DNA of 64,000 nt from Leptobrachium leishanense (GCA_009667805.1 CM019065.1:154478101-154542100); one strand, 5' to 3'. Shown: positions 44,367-56,269, counted from the first letter of the stretch. Numbers and translations: made by a program. Notes: generated by a model from the letters alone, not told the origin.

Positions 44367-44870
44367 TATGTATAAAACTCTGACCTTGCTCCCAGTGTGG
44401 GAAATGAGAAGGTGAGTAATGGCAGTGGTATTGCTCATTTTATACGAGACACATGGGCAATGACATCGCTTTGGAACTAAAAATATATAAATAAATAAAA
44501 AAATAGTTTTCTTTTCTTTTAGATTTTACATGGTCAGGTGTGGTATTAAGGCAAAGGCCAGACTCTACCCTGTCCAAAGACACCTCACTTGACCCTGTGA
44601 GGTGTAAAGATTAGTTTGGCCCTGTAGCTCCTATGGAGATTAAAGATTACTTGGCCCTGTAGCTCCTATGGAGTTGGAGATACAGTGGTCCAAATGCAGA
44701 CAAAGTTATCCTTTCTGTGGGCCTATTCTGAGGCATGGGCCTGGAGCTGCTGCTCCATCTGCCCCTATGTTAATCCGGCCCTGCCCCTCCAGCTATTTTG
44801 TAATTACATCACCCATGATGCCCAGCCAGTCATTAGGTCGAATAAACATCTTGGGAAATGTAGTTACTAA
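44367..44870. other. Intergenic sequence with a short duplicated block
   Basis: The word ttggccctgtagctcctatgga occurs twice (about 44614 and 44649). The block ccaaagacacctcacttgacc resembles the piggyBac-related interiors. No gene. Confidence 0.35.
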
Positions 44871-44871
44871 A

Positions 44872-45600
44872 GGGGTTATTCAAAGACAGCAGAATTGGCC
44901 ACCGAATTGCCCGAACGAAGACTTTCCCTGTACAGTACAATTTTGTGGCAATTCAGCTATTCGGAAAGCTAGCTATTTGGCAAATTGTCAGCACAATACA
45001 GTGCAATTCAACAGCAGTGAAATTCCCCATAGAGTAGTAATGGTCAATCTATTCAGTGAACAGACACCGGACAGCACCGAAAAGTTGGCGAAATGCCCAG
45101 ATTTTCATTGCTTTTTTTTTTACAGGTTTAGGCTAGGGTCAGACGAACGCATTTTTCACGTTGTACGTGAAAAAGTGCGTTTGAACGAATGGACGTATTT
45201 TTTCACGGAATACGCGATAGTGGTCATATGATGCGCATTTACGTCCGTGATTTTGTACGGATCATCAATAAAACCCTTTATGCGTCTGGCCTTATGTTGG
45301 CCGGACATGAGCAGCGTCTGACGTCTCCTAATCACGCACACACGCTGCTAGCGGACGCAGCGCACTCTGTACGTCCGTACTAGTGGTATCATGTTCTCGA
45401 AAAAATTTGTTTGTTTGCCGCTTGCGTTGCGCGGCTGCACTTTCGTGCGGCTGTACTTCGTATATTGCCCATTATTGGCCGTCATTTGCTGCTACTATGG
45501 CCGTGATAAAGTGCGGCTGCACGCACGTTCGCACTGCTTTAGTCTGACCCCAGCCTCAAACAGGCGAATTCCATCGGTTTAAATGTAAACAAAATTCTCA
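44872..45600. repeat. GGGGTTATTCAAAGA-related element with nested MITE
   Basis: Starts aggggttattcaaagacagc with ccgaattgcccgaacg words. It is split by the MITE 45131-45555 and continues with caaacaggcgaattccatcgg. It abuts the inverted CAGGG copy that follows. Confidence 0.5.
45131..45555. mobile_element. PIF/Harbinger-like MITE, 425-bp subfamily
   Basis: Ends GGCTAGGGTCAGACGAACGC and CTGACCCCAGCC. TTA on the left (45128-45130); the right flank TCA is a mutated duplication. Confidence 0.83.
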
Positions 45601-45610
45601 GTTTTTGTTC

Positions 45611-46485
45611 AATTTTTATTCAAAGAGATCCGAATTGTGGCCAAAAGGTGACCGAACAGTGAAATTCAGCGTACGGTTACCTTACCTGCCCATTCGGCTA
45701 TTCAGAGAGCAGGCAGGTTGCCAAATGCTGGCAAATTGCCTGCACATACAGTGCCTGTTCGAGGGCAGTGAAATCCCCATAGAGAAGCAATGCTTCGTCT
45801 ATTCAGAGAATAAAAAACAGCTGAGAAAAGTTGCTGAATTTCCCTGCTGTTCGGTGGTTTCATTCGACAGGTTTATTCAGGCGAATCCCATAGGCTTCAA
45901 TGTTAAAAATATTCACTTTTTATTAAATATCTAATAAATCGTTCATTATAATATTCTGCAGTAAAAATTCTCTTTATGTATAGATTTTTTAGGATCTTTC
46001 AGGCATTTTTCGGTATTTATTCGCCAAATTTTTTTTTAATCGTTTTTTCTTTTTTCTGTAACAGCCCTATTTATTATCATTCCTTGGACCTCATATGTAA
46101 ATTTCAGACATTTTCGTTCTGTATTTTTTTTCAAACCGCGTTTCACTTTTCAAACATTCAAGAGTACTTTTTTTTCACTCCATTCGTCTGCGGTGTTGGG
46201 TTTTTTCGGCGGCTCTTCTGTGATCGGCAGCTGCTCGGGTTTCTCCGGCGTGTTCGGCGGGGTTAATCCAGATGTTTTTGCGGGTTTCGGTGTGCGTTCG
46301 CTGGATTTTGCGGTGAGTGTTTGGCGGGTTTGCGGCGGCTTTTCCCTGCACTATGACGACCCTGTGGTGCTTGCTGAATACACCGCAGGGTCGCGAGAAA
46401 TGGGATTGCCAAATCGCACCGAATTAAAGAGAACGAAAAGTCACTGAACGTGCGATGACTTTTCGATTCTCTTTGAATAACCCTG
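45611..46485. mobile_element. CAGGGTTATTCAAAGAG element (copy 4, inverted)
   Basis: Reads in the opposite direction to the other copies: the hairpin aggcaggttgccaaatgctggcaaattgcctg region is at its left and ctctttgaataaccctg at its right end. The left terminal CAGGG has decayed (tttttattcaaagagatccg). The right flank is TTA. Confidence 0.75.
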
Positions 46486-46956
46486 TTATTATTGTCATTT
46501 GCAGCAAAAAAGTATTTTTATTAATTTATTTTTTAGAATTTTCTATGCATTCTCCTGGATATTTTCATCAAAATTGTTCTGATTTTTTTCTTTAAATGCC
46601 GTTTTTTAAAAAAAAATCTGTAACAGACCTTCCTATTATTATTCATAGGACTTCGTATATTATTTTCGTGTAGTTTTGTTTTAAACGCCTTTTAAAAAAT
46701 GACGTTTTTTTTTTTTTTACCCCCTGTTCGGTGACTTGTCGGCTTTTTCCGACGGCTGTTCTGTCAGTTTGTCTGCTGCATTCGGCTGTTTATTGGATGC
46801 GTACGGTGATTTTTCAACAGCAATCGCCGATTTATCAGATGCGTTCGGTGATTTTTCAATGGAGTTTGGCGGTTTATCAGATGCAAAGTGTGCTAAGTGA
46901 TAGAGCACCGAAATTTTGGTGAAATTTTGGTGCTCTTTAAATAACCCCTTAAACAT
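46486..46956. repeat. Fragment of a GGGGTTATTTAAAGA-ended element
   Basis: Ends with gagcaccgaaattttggtg and its hairpin partner, then ctctttaaataacccc. Contains tandem gatgcgttcggtgatttttca words (46795-46880). Confidence 0.45.
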
Positions 46957-46959
46957 TTA

Positions 46960-47662
46960 GGGCTCTATTAAATTATTTGCGCAAAAACGCTCGCGCAGCG
47001 TGTTAATTTGTGCGCGAAGCGTTAAACGTTAACGCTCGTAAATTAACACTGGTATTAAAATCCGAGTGCATTTTGTCATCCGTCAAAAAATAACGCGCGT
47101 AAAAAAGACGCAAAAAACGCACGCGCATTAATGCTGCGTGCAGAAATCAGTTTGCGGACTATTTTTTCACGCGATTCAGCCAATCAGAATTAAGAACCAC
47201 AATTGTCTCCCGTTCAGTTTTTGCGCCTGTCAAAATCAATCTGAGTATATATGCTGCAGCAATAATAAAAACACGCACAGCTTCTCAATTTTATTGTTTG
47301 GGTATGTGTAGAATGTGTAACTATACTATGCTGTATTTTTTTTTTTTTTTGGGCTGGTGTATTTGGTTTCGGCCAGGACGTTCAGATTTCCCGTTACCAC
47401 CAGCTTTTCCAAGTCCGTTAAAATTTGCGCATAGATTGTAATACCAGCCGCGTACCAGCGCACAAACGCATTTACACTCACAATGTTAAGTATAGGATGC
47501 GCAACGTACATTACGCTCGCGCAGGTTCACCAGCGATAGACATTAATGTGCATTTTTTGCGCAGACACTGTAATACGACGTTCTGCGCAAAGGGTTTTTC
47601 CCCTCGTGTTAATGCGTTTTTGCGCCCGCGTTAACGTTTGTGCGTAGAATTTAATAGAGCCC
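46960..47662. mobile_element. Harbinger-like element, family GGGCTCTATTAAAT
   Basis: 703 bp with ends GGGCTCTATTAAATT and AATTTAATAGAGCCC and perfect TTA duplication (46957-46959, 47663-47665). The interior is rich in gcgc words near both ends and AT-rich in the middle. No ORF. A diverged copy lies at 34093-34780. Confidence 0.85.
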
Positions 47663-49101
47663 TTAGTGGGCTGAGGTTGCTGAGCCCTGTCCCAAAGTCT
47701 TGTCCAGACTCTAGGGGCAAGTTACACATAATGGCTCTTTTGCAAAGCATCCAACTCTTTTATAATGTTATGTAAAATATTATGTATTGTTGGGAAAACA
47801 AACAGGAGCCGGTAACGCAATAATACTATACTGCAGTGCTTTGTAGACAGCCCAGGGCACTTCCCGCTGCATTTAATCCATAGAAGTATAGGCCTGGAAG
47901 AATGTAACACACAACCCATGTATGCCATTGACCCAGGGAACATTTGTCCCTCTACCTCTTGTCAGCCCTACCTGGAAATTATTGCATTTTTATTACAGGT
48001 TGCAAAAGTAGTATATCCACACATAAGAGAGGCATACTGTTAAATATGTGCAGATATATTACTCTTAATACCGCAGTCTCTTGTGGCTTGTGCTAAGTTT
48101 GTGGCAAGTTCTATCCCTTGACTTTTACTGGAACATAATTGTAAATGTAATTGGGAAACTCCTGTTTACAACACTATTTACATAATCGTTCACCTTCCTG
48201 CGTTGACTTTTTTCCATTTCGCAAGATGTTATCTCTGCATTTTATCTGTATCATTCTGCAGCTTCCCATTTCTTCTCTTTATGTGCACATTACTGGTATG
48301 TGCAATATGCACGGGCAGGCAGATACCCTGCTTACAGTCAGGTCTTCTGTGACCTGCGTCTTTCATGCTGTAACACAGAATTTATTCCACTAGAGTCCTG
48401 CCTCAATTTCTAATCAACTATCTAACATAGTATTATTCCTCAATCATTTCTCATGTGTCCACAGGATGCAGGATTGGTGTGGACTTTCTGGAAGTCGAGG
48501 GGGTTTGTGAACGAAACCTGATGGGGCACAGCGCAATGTCTCTGGAGTTGTGGAGGGGCAAGTCACATTTAACCAATGGTGCTGTCCCCTTCCCCTGATA
48601 TGCAGAGCTACTAGGGATGTGCGTTTCGATTCGGACCGATTTGTATTTTTCATGAATAGGTCCGATGAATTTAATATTTTTTATTTAACTTTAAATTTTT
48701 TAAAGGGCACACCCTTGAGATTTCCTTTTTGTCTTTCCTATATATTACAGACCCTCGAAGGCCCGTTGTTTCCTTAACTACTCTCTACATACTGGGGTGC
48801 TGTGCTAATGTGTATGTGCCTGATAGCCAAGGGGCCTTATCCATACCCCAATTCCTTATATTTATGTCTTGTCTTGTACTACCAGGATCTGTGGATCCTT
48901 TTTATATTACTCTATTAAAAGTAAATATTTAATCCTTGTTCACACCAATTTGTGTATAGGCCATTGCAGCCATCCTGTTGGGAATTTTCCTTTTATCTGC
49001 ACAAAGGTACATCATACCACATTCATATGGGTATGTTTATTTTCTCACTGGTGCATGAAGGAGACTGAGCAACTCATGCTATTGCAAGAGATTAAAACAC
49101 T
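47663..49101. other. Intergenic sequence, no recognised gene
   Basis: A MITE-terminus-like tagggatgtgcgtttcgattc at 48612 has no visible partner. The last part (about 49045-49101) is the target sequence of the next element, with a paralogous copy at 50640-50725. Confidence 0.4.
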
Positions 49102-49997
49102 CAGGGTTATTCAAAGAGAATCGAAAACTCACCGCACGTTCGGTGACTTTTCGTTCTCTTGAATTCGGTTTGATTTGGCGATCCCATTTCGGCGACCCTG
49201 CGGTGTATTCAGCAAGCACCACAGGGCCATCGTAGTGCAGGGAAAAGCTGCCGCAAACCCACCAAAAACTCACCGCAAAACCCGGCGAACGCACACCGAA
49301 ACCCGCACAAACATCTGGATTAACCCCGCCGAACACGCCAAAGAAACCCGAGCAGCCGCCGATCCCAGTGCAGAGCAGCCGCTGGAAAAAGCCGACACCG
49401 CAGACAAATGGAGTGAGAAAAAAAAACAGTTCGCTTGAATGTTTGAAAAGTGAAACGCTGTTTGCAAAAAAACGACAGAACGAAAATGTCTGAAATTTAC
49501 ATATAAGATCCAATGAATGATAATAAAAAGGGCGATACAGAAAAAAGAAAAAACTATTTAAAGAAAAAACTAAAAAAAATTTGCAAAAAAAATCATGAAA
49601 AATACCTAAAAGATCCTAAAAAAATCTATAAATAAAGAGACTTTTTACTGCAGAATATTATAATCAACAGTTTATTAGATATTGAAGTAAAACGGGAATA
49701 TTTTTAACATTGAAGCCTATGGGATTCGCCTGAATAAACCTGTCAAATGAAACCAACGAACGGCAGGGCAATTCGGCAACTTTTCACTGCTGGTTTTTGT
49801 TCTCTGAATAGTCGAAGCATTGCTTCTCTATGGGGATTTCACTGCCCCCGAACGGGCACCGAACAGGCACCGTATGTGCAGGCAATTCACCAACATTTGG
49901 CGAACTGCCTGCTCTTTGGATAGCCGAATGACCAGGAAAGGTAACCGAACGCTGAATTTTAGTGTTCAGTTACCTCGGATCTCTTTGAATAACCCTG
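49102..49997. mobile_element. CAGGGTTATTCAAAGAG element (copy 5)
   Basis: 896 bp with perfect ACT duplication (49099-49101, 49998-50000). The exact boundaries are confirmed by the unoccupied paralogous site at 50640-50725. Confidence 0.92.
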
Positions 49998-50117
49998 ACT
50001 GTTTTTACTTCATAGAGGTAAAAATAGTATAAGTATAAATCCAGCAAGCAGCATAAGCTTGTAGTGTGTGAAGCCATAACAAAGGAGTGTGCTTTTTTCT
50101 GTGTATCTGTTCTGTAA

Positions 50118-50478
50118 GGCCAGGTGCACACTAGCGTTTTCTTCTGCGCACTAGCGTGCGTTAAAAAGGACGCATTTTATGACGCAAGAGATTGGTAGAA
50201 CCAGACGATGCGTTAATTTTGACGCACGTCATAAAAACTGAATTTGAGTTGAATGAAAAAAAAAAAACCTGGGCTTTTGACATTCAGCACGCGGCCAACG
50301 TTGCGTCAATCCTAGCGCAATAGCCTTGGTGTTTCCATGACGGACGTCTTCAGCGCGCATTATGCGTGTACTACGTGTGTTCTTCTCTATCCGCGTAATT
50401 ATATACTACAACGCACGTCATAAAGAGCGTCATATCGCACGCTAGTGCGCAGAAGAAAACGCTAGTGTGCACCTAGCC
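50118..50478. mobile_element. Harbinger-like MITE, family GGCCAGGTGCACAC
   Basis: 361 bp with long terminal inverted repeats GGCCAGGTGCACACTAGCG and CGCTAGTGTGCACCTAGCC and perfect TAA duplication (50115-50117, 50479-50481). CpG-rich and related in design to the GGCTAGGG family. Confidence 0.87.
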
Positions 50479-50639
50479 TAACTAGTTTTAAGTTAGTTCT
50501 GTTCTGTTAGTCAGTTAGTAATGTGGTCTGTGCAGTAATAGTACATGTAAAAAAGAACTGTGCATAAACTGTATGTCTAGACTAGTATAGAGTAATATTG
50601 GTAAAGGACATTTGCTGTTATGGTCTATGGTTAATCTCA

Positions 50640-50725
50640 CTGGACCATGAAGGAGACTGAGCAACTCATGCAATTGCAAGAGATTAAAACACCGTTTTTA
50701 CTTCATACAGGCACACAGGTTAATA
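50640..50725. repeat. Unoccupied paralogous target site of CAGGG copy 5
   Basis: The sequence atgaaggagactgagcaact through agattaaaacacc/gtttttacttcata matches the two flanks of the 49102-49997 element joined together. A single ACC stands where the occupied site has ACT twice. Confidence 0.9.
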
Positions 50726-50809
50726 AAAGGTCTGTACCTGAAGAACAGAGAGTGCGTTTCTTGATTGCAAACGTGCAACATATTGACATCCAAATACATA
50801 GCAATTTGC

Positions 50810-51420
50810 CTCCGTTTGTCAGCACCGAAATTGTCCCATAGAAGACTATTGTGTCTTCTATTCACAGAATGTTGAATTGCACCGAAATTTTGGCAAAATT
50901 TCCCTGATTTTCAGTGTGTTTCAATCTGACAGGTTAAACAGGTGAACCCCATAGGTTTCAATGTAAAAATTTTAATATATCTTTTAATTATTTATTTAAA
51001 GACTTTTTATTACTTTTATTTTTTGCTAAAATCATTTTTATTTTTTAAAAAGACCTTTTTGTAGTTTTTGTATTTTTAGAAGACTTTTTTTAATTATTTT
51101 TTAAAAGACGTTTTTATATTTATAAAATACCTTTTTATTATTTGGACACATTTTCACTACATTTGTATCGATATTAGGAGAATAGGAGACTTCCTTTTTT
51201 TTATGTACGGTGGAATTCGCCGACTCTAATTCGGCACAATTCTGCAGTTTTCACTGACGTCTGAAAACTGCTTCAGTGATTCCAATTTCAGCAAAATCCG
51301 TTGACTATTTTCTAAATAGTGAATTCACCTTATTTTTAGTCAAATGGAATCGCCGATATAGGCTGAAATGCGGCAAAAAACAAAGCATCAAAATTACATG
51401 CAATTTCGGTGCTTTGTGAA
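50810..51420. repeat. GGGGTTATTCAAAGA-related fragment, inverted
   Basis: Words attgtcccatagaagactattg, ccgaaattttggcaaaatt and aggtgaaccccataggtttcaatg are the reverse of those at 36270-36580. Followed by AT-rich gttttttaaaagac repeats. Confidence 0.4.
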
Positions 51421-51429
51421 TTGACCATT

Positions 51430-52798
51430 TTGTCTTCTCTTTTACCCCTTTCTCCTCACTAAGTACTAACTGCAGTTTATTGGTCTTGGTGTGTGTGCAA
51501 GTTGTCCCTTTGCCCCTTGGCCTTCCAAAGTGGAGGGATTTTTTTTGCCTTGGAAGCTGCTCAGTCACACCGTGTCTATACGTTAGCTGCACAGAGAGCC
51601 GAGCGTGTGCCGCACTGTGTTGCAGCTGTCGGAGGAGCACCAGACTGCAGTAAGACCTGTCCGATGTGTCAGGGAGATGAGTTATTCTGAGATTCAGACG
51701 CCCCTGAAAAAGCTGGAATCTGGAGTCTTCCAAATTTCAGAATTACGGACCAGGGGTGTCCATACTGTATTTGTTAGCAATGTTCTTCATTATCCAAATA
51801 ACTCATGAAGTCACTTAGCAAGCAATGACTGTCTGGGCCCTGCTCCAAATACTATATTAAAAAGAAATTCCTTTGATGCAATGGAATGTCACAGATCTTA
51901 ATAGAACACCTTGCACAAACATGATGTGCAATATGCAAATGTCAGGCCTCTGTTACTTATCTCCTGCCTCAAAGTGTGCAAGTCTCCAGTCTGTCCTCCT
52001 GCAGAATTATCTGCGAAGCCAGGGGAGCTGAATTGACTATAATATAGCCCTCCCTGTCTCTCTCTTCCTTCTGATATGTGAAGAAGAGGAAGGCTCAGTA
52101 CATTGTTGACTCTAACACAGTCACCAAGTAAGTACTCTTTGTGCTGTGTCACAAATCCTGCAGTGTGTTATCTGTCCTAAACTCACCTCCTTCACCATAG
52201 ACCAGTAGTGGAGTAAGGATTAGACAGAGGTCATAATTTTGAAAAATCGGATTTAGATGTGTCTATTAAAATACAATTTGAGATGAGAATAGTATAATTT
52301 ATTTTGTAACTTGTAGGGAAAATATTCATATGTGACTTGTCGCCTGAGGACAGACTGCTCAGCTGAATTGTGCACGAAAGAACTCACTCCCACACATAGT
52401 CTTTTTTTAATTAAATTGTTTTATTTGCAGGCCACAGCTTCATAACGAAATAAATCTTTTTCCTTTCATAAAACAAAACACAAGTGTCTTATTTATTATT
52501 TGGGTCATATATCCTTTTATATTGATTTGACCCCTCCATCTCTTACGTCTAAATAAATAACATACATGTAACTTGCTAACGCCTGTTAACCTAAAACCTT
52601 AAATACCCTCACCTAACTTGCTAAAACTCTACTCTTCCTGACCAAATTCTTATCCCAGCACTGTCCCAAACCCCTGTGACAAAGGGGAAAAGAAGAAGAA
52701 AAACCCCATCTAACCCCAGGCAACCAACAGATACCACTGGCCATACCTTGCCAAAACTCCTTCCCTATAAATGAAGGCCCCAAAACTAGTAGATTGAA
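51430..52798. other. Intergenic sequence, no recognised gene
   Basis: 51480-51740 is less AT-rich and non-repetitive, with a possible donor (ctgca/gtaaga near 51648), but no homologous protein segment was recognised. Confidence 0.35.
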
Positions 52799-54180
52799 CT
52801 GTATGGACTAAAGTCTTGGGACACACCTCTTAATGACTGAATTCAGGCATTTCAATCAGATGCATTGCCACAGGTGTATAAAATCAAGCCCCTAGCCGTG
52901 CAGTCTGCATTTACAAACATATGGGTGGAAAAATGGGTCGTTCTGAAGAGCTCATTGAATTCTAGGGTGGTACTGTACAATAAGTTAGTGTGTGACATTT
53001 CATCCCTGCTAGATATTCCATGTTTACCTGTAAGTGGTATTATAGGAAAGTGAAAACGTTTAGTAACAGCAGCAACTCAGCCACGGAGCGGAAGACCACG
53101 TAAAGTCACCGAATGCTGAGGCGTATGGTGTGTAAAAGTCGCCATTGCTCGGATTCCATAGCTCAAGAGTTCTGAATGTCCATTGGCATTAATTAAGTGT
53201 GCAGCGGGAGATTCGTGAAATGGGTCTCCATGGTTGAGCAGCTGCATGCAAGCCTCACATCATCGAGTTCAATGCCAAGCTTTGAATGGAGGAGTGTAAA
53301 GCATGCCACCACTGGACTCTGGATCAGTGGAAATGTGTTCTGTGGAGTGACTGATCCTGCATCTGTTTGTCAATCTAACGGGCAAGTTTGGGTTTGGCGG
53401 AGGCCAGGGGAACGGTACCTGCCTCATAGCATTATGCAATGTGTAAAGTTTGGTGGTGGATGGATAATGTCATGGGGCTGTTTCTCAGGGGTTGGGCTAG
53501 GCCTCTTCCTTCCACTGAAAGGAAATCTTTTTTTTTTTAACATATTGTTCTTTATTGGGAAGTTGAAAAGTCATAGTCAATATCAACAGTGTATAATATT
53601 GCAGTAAATAAATGAAGAGCTTAAAACATCGCATAAAGCGTGGCATTTGCTATACATACAAAAGGGGTGGACCTGAACAGGAGACAAATGCCCATGGTTG
53701 GGTGGTATAAACTTCATAATGGTAGGTGTAGCTTCGGGAACGGATGAGTGGGGGGAGGGGGACTCAGCGGGAAGTATACGGTAAAAGAGGGCGAATTCGG
53801 TGTGAAAGGAAATCTTTATGCTTCAGCATGCCGAGACATTTTGGACAATGCTGTGTTTCCAACTTTGAGGGAACAGTTTGGGGAAGACCATTTTCAATTC
53901 CAGCATGACTGTGTCCACATAGCAAGGCCCATAAAGACCTGGTTGGGTTAGTTTGGTTTGGAAGAACTTGACTGGCCTGCACAGAGGCCTGACCTCAACC
54001 CCAACAAGAAACTTTGGATGAACTGGTAGATTCTGAATCAGGCATTTTCGTCCACCCTCAGTGCCTGACCTCACAAATGCTCTACTGATAAATAAGTAAA
54101 TATTCCCTCAAAATCACTGCAAAATCTTGTGGAAAGCCTTCCCAGGAGAGTAGAAGCTGTTTTAGCTTTACCCAAGCTTT
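52799..54180 (+). mobile_element. Second Tc1-like element, decayed, with a retroposed insert
   Basis: The left end aagtcttgggacacacctc and gtgtataaaatcaagcccctagcc match a common vertebrate Tc1-like family. Start codon region ATGGGTCGTTCTGAAGAGCTC near 52932. Later blocks [30 protein letters not shown] and FQHDCVHIARPIKTW are recognisable, and the final block DLNPNKKLW has Lys where the third catalytic residue (Glu) is expected. There are large internal losses and several frameshifts. The right terminal repeat was not found. The insert at 53531-53802 splits the transposase. Confidence 0.85.
53531..53802 (-). mobile_element. Retroposed 3' end with poly(A) signal, in Tc1 transposase
   Basis: A 272-bp insert with a 15-bp target duplication tgaaaggaaatcttt (53516-53530, 53803-53817). 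On minus it ends CCCAATAAAGAACAATATG (signal at 53551-53556) and then poly(A) of about 8 nt. This is the product of LINE-type retrotransposition. It could be a 5'-truncated L1-like 3' UTR or a fragment of a cellular mRNA; the sequence does not decide. Confidence 0.85.
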
Positions 54181-54231
54181 TTTTTTTACCTTGATTTCCC
54201 CATTAAATTTACATATAAATATATACATTAT

Positions 54232-55090
54232 CAGGGTTATCCAAAGAGATTCGAAAAGTCACCGCACGTTCGGTGACTTTTCGTTCTCTTCAATTCGGTT
54301 CCTTTTGCCGATTGCATTTCGGTGACCCTGCGGTGTATTCAGCAAGCACCACAGGGTCCCCGAATTGCAGGGAAAAGCTGCCGAAAACCTGACGAACACT
54401 AACCGAATGCACGCTGAAAACAAGCAAAAACATCTGGATTAACCTTCGAAGAAGCCGAACAGGAGCGAACAGAGCCGGAATCACACAGAGCCGAAGCAGC
54501 TGTGACGTAGAGGAGGCAGTGAATAAATTAGAAAAACCATTTGTATGAATCTGGGAAAATGAAACGCTGTTTGCAAAGAAACTACTAAGCGAAAATGTCT
54601 GAAATTTTCACAGGAGGTCCAGGAATGATAATAAAGAGGCTGTTACAAAAAAATAAGCAAACTGAAAAAAAAAAAAAAAATCGGAAAAATGCTTAAAGTA
54701 TCCTAAAAAATCTATAAATAAAGAGACTTTTTGCTGCAGAATTTTATAATGAACAGTTTATTAGATATTGAATTAAAACGGGAATATTTTAACATTGAAG
54801 CCTATGGGATCTCTCTGAATAATTTGCCGAATTAAACCACCGAATGGCAGGGCATTAGGGGAACCTTTCACTGCTGTTTGTGTTCTCTGAATAGCCGAAG
54901 CAGTGTTTTCATGGGGATTTCACTGCCCTCGAACAGGACCGAACAGGCACCGTATGTGCAGGCAATTCGTCAGGATTTGGCGAATTGCCTGCTCTCTGGA
55001 TAGCCGAATGGCCAGGAAAGGTAACCGAACAATGATTTTCAGCGTTCGGTTTACCTTCTCAAGCAATTCGGAGCTCTTTGGATAACCCTG
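54232..55090. mobile_element. CAGGGTTATTCAAAGAG element (copy 6)
   Basis: 859 bp with perfect TAT duplication (54229-54231, 55091-55093). Left hairpin intact. The right hairpin has mutated (gaacaatga / tcagcgttc), weakening its pairing. Confidence 0.87.
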
Positions 55091-55413
55091 TATATATTTC
55101 AGATCTTTTTTTTTAACCTGATCATTACTCCAAGAATATCATTTCAGGTCACAGCACTATATATCTTTCGGAGGGGGGGGTCATACCCTCACTAATCAAC
55201 CTCAAATTCCTTATTCACATACCTTAGTAACTCGCTGGGTTATTATTATTTAAAAAATAAATAGAATAATAATTTATTGCCTGTAACATGCAAAATACAT
55301 ACAATAATGCTAATGTTTCCTCCTGTACTGGTTTATCAAAATGTTGTTCAATGTATTGTAAGCCTGTCTATATTCGGCCGATTGTTCAGCACTGCGGAAT
55401 ATGTTGACGCTAT
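55091..55413. other. Intergenic sequence, no recognised element
   Basis: AT-rich, with a short G run near 55175. Confidence 0.35.
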
Positions 55414-55417
55414 TTAA

Positions 55418-55490
55418 CCCCTTAAGGACCAATGACGGAACTGTATCGTCATAAATGCATTGACTTTAGAGACCCTTGATCCTTCAGGGG
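55418..55490. mobile_element. Minimal piggyBac-type MITE, 73 bp
   Basis: Flanked by TTAA on both sides (55414-55417, 55491-55494). Ends CCCCTTAAGGACCAATGACG and ATCCTTCAGGGG. One of the shortest possible elements of its kind. Confidence 0.7.
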
Positions 55491-55689
55491 TTAAGTAAAG
55501 TATAATAATATACACACACACCTGCTACACATAGTATTTATGAAACCCAGCTCATTGAATAGAGAATGACCATGCTTCAACACATCCGAGAATGCATCTT
55601 CCGGTGCCATAAATAAAAGATGCCTAAAAGCCCATTACAGTCAAGAGTTAAATATATATATACTGTATATATTTATATATATCTATGAC

Positions 55690-56090
55690 ATGAAGCATGG
55701 CATGATCATGAATGGGGGTAGGCGAGACCAGACCTGCCCCCTTTCTATGGAACTCCCTCCCCTGCAACATTAGACTCAACTCTCCAGTCCTTCAAGAAGT
55801 CTCTGAAAACCATTTACTTTAGAAGCCTATCGGCTCACTACATGATTGCCCACTGTCATTTCCTCCTCTTCCCATTCAACCCTCCTGCAACCCGCCACTT
55901 CACACACTATTCACCCTCACTTAATGGGCCACCCCTCTCCTCTTAGATTGTAAGCTCTCGAGCAGGGTCCTCCCTCCTTCTGTTCCACATGTGTAACGTG
56001 TATGTATATTTGTTATTGTGTCTCTTCCATTGTACAGCGCCAAGGAATTTGTTGGCACTTAATAAATAATTGTAACTGTAACTGTAACCT
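55690..56090 (+). mobile_element. L2-type LINE 3' end
   Basis: Encodes the end of an L2 protein (TPSPATLDSTLQSFKKSLK after frame decay; consensus-like wording for a short final domain), then gattgtaagctctcgagcag, attgtacagcgccaaggaat and ttggcacttaataaat, finishing in repeats of tgtaac. This is the standard L2 tail in amphibians and fishes. Confidence 0.75.
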
Positions 56091-56269
56091 TTTGAATTGA
56101 ATCCCTTCCTTCAGCTAAAACCCCAGGGAAATTATGTATGTAAATCAGAGTGTTTGCTGTAGCTGGGCATGTTGGGAGTTGTGTTCTGGGTCCCTGGGGT
56201 TGGGATAATGGAGTGAAGGGTGGGTCATTGTCCAAGCAGCCTGAATCACAAGTGTGGCCTACCAATCAG

